This document shows, piece by piece, positions 7,295-7,663 of a stretch of 7,663 bases of DNA. Below the pieces are notes generated by a model. That model did not search any database and was not told the origin of the DNA. It saw only the letters and a list, made by a program, of their open reading frames with translations. Positions within the stretch are counted from its first letter, which is position 1. Every line of letters starts with the position of its first letter. A program made the translations under genes and the position numbers. The stretch comes from SHWC01 sp945902735 (GTDB lineage Bacteria; Pseudomonadota; Alphaproteobacteria; UBA828), in NCBI GenBank assembly GCA_945902735.1, contig CAMDNF010000113.1:1-7663 (forward strand), in the 5' to 3' direction.

Positions 7295-7663
7295 GCAAAG
7301 AACTCAAGGAAGGCGTCAAGGCGCCCGATTTCACCGCGCCGACGGATGGCGGCGGCATACTCAAACTATCGAGCCTGAAGGGCCGCAAAGTCGTGCTGTA
7401 CTTTTATCCGAAGGACGACACGCCGGGCTGCACCACCGAGGCCTGCGGCTTTCGCGACAATATGAAAATGTTTTCCAAGATCGATGCCGAGATCATCGGC
7501 ATCTCGAAGGATAGCGAAAAGAGCCACGATAAATTCAAGGACAAATACGACCTGCCCTTCACCCTGGTGTCGGACGCCGATGGCAAAATCTGCGAGGCCT
7601 ATGGCACCTGGGTCGAGAAGAGCATGTACGGCCGAAAATACATGGGCATCGACCGCGCGACCT
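7291..7663 (+). CDS. bcp: Bcp/PrxQ-type thioredoxin-dependent peroxiredoxin (3' truncated by window end)
   Basis: The frame is open from ATG 7291 to the window edge, giving 124 residues of a family usually about 155 long, so roughly the last 30 residues lie outside. The protein reduces hydrogen peroxide and organic hydroperoxides using electrons from thioredoxin, in the cytoplasm. The fold is clear: APDFTAP near the N-terminus, VVLYFYPKDDTPGCTTEAC with the peroxidatic C47 and the resolving C52 five residues later (the atypical 2-Cys PrxQ arrangement), then IIGISKDS, FTLVSDADGKICEAYG and YGRKYMGIDRAT. The start is supported by a strong GGGGGAGA site. The gene overlaps the glnE stop by 4 bp, so it shares the glnE transcript. 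Confidence 0.95.
   Translation, partial: MSKELKEGVKAPDFTAPTDGGGILKLSSLKGRKVVLYFYPKDDTPGCTTEACGFRDNMKMFSKIDAEIIGISKDSEKSHDKFKDKYDLPFTLVSDADGKICEAYGTWVEKSMYGRKYMGIDRAT

Overview
The window looks like ordinary chromosome of a high-GC alphaproteobacterium (Rhodospirillales-like, by inference). The grounds are GC-rich third codon positions, a large proteobacterial-type GlnE, a long AsmA-like protein with an alphaproteobacterial-style C-terminal region, and weak Shine-Dalgarno sites. Most of it is housekeeping sequence. I found no convincing new biological system; the only accessory signal is at the far left edge.

Layout. Positions 1 to about 152 contain two near-identical 18-bp direct repeats (ggtacactttgc..ccgc) resembling the multiple terminal repeats of IS21-family insertion sequences, so the window probably opens in the tail of such an element. 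A short stretch of good coding sequence follows, to the stop at 326. It looks like the 3' remnant of a gene I cannot identify, and a small hairpin with a T-run follows it. Next is a complete FrnE-like DsbA-family thiol-disulfide oxidoreductase (407-1051, +) with a CPWC active site. It converges on, and overlaps by 4 bp, a very large AsmA/YhdP-like envelope protein on the minus strand (1048-4197). A 79-bp divergent intergenic region separates that gene from glnE (4277-7294, +), the two-domain glutamine synthetase adenylyltransferase/adenylyl-removing enzyme. The glnE stop overlaps the start of a Bcp/PrxQ-type peroxiredoxin gene (7291 to the window end, +, 3' truncated).

How the genes work together. 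glnE and bcp form a translationally coupled pair (ATGA overlap, with a GGGGGAGA ribosome site inside glnE), linking control of glutamine synthetase activity with a thiol peroxidase by co-transcription only. The AsmA-like protein is predicted to be anchored in the inner membrane with a long periplasmic part, and probably acts in envelope lipid homeostasis or transport. The FrnE-like protein has no visible signal peptide and so is probably a cytoplasmic redox protein. No RNA genes, CRISPR arrays, prophage genes or defence genes were seen. The only intergenic regions are 327-406 and 4198-4276, both under 100 bp.
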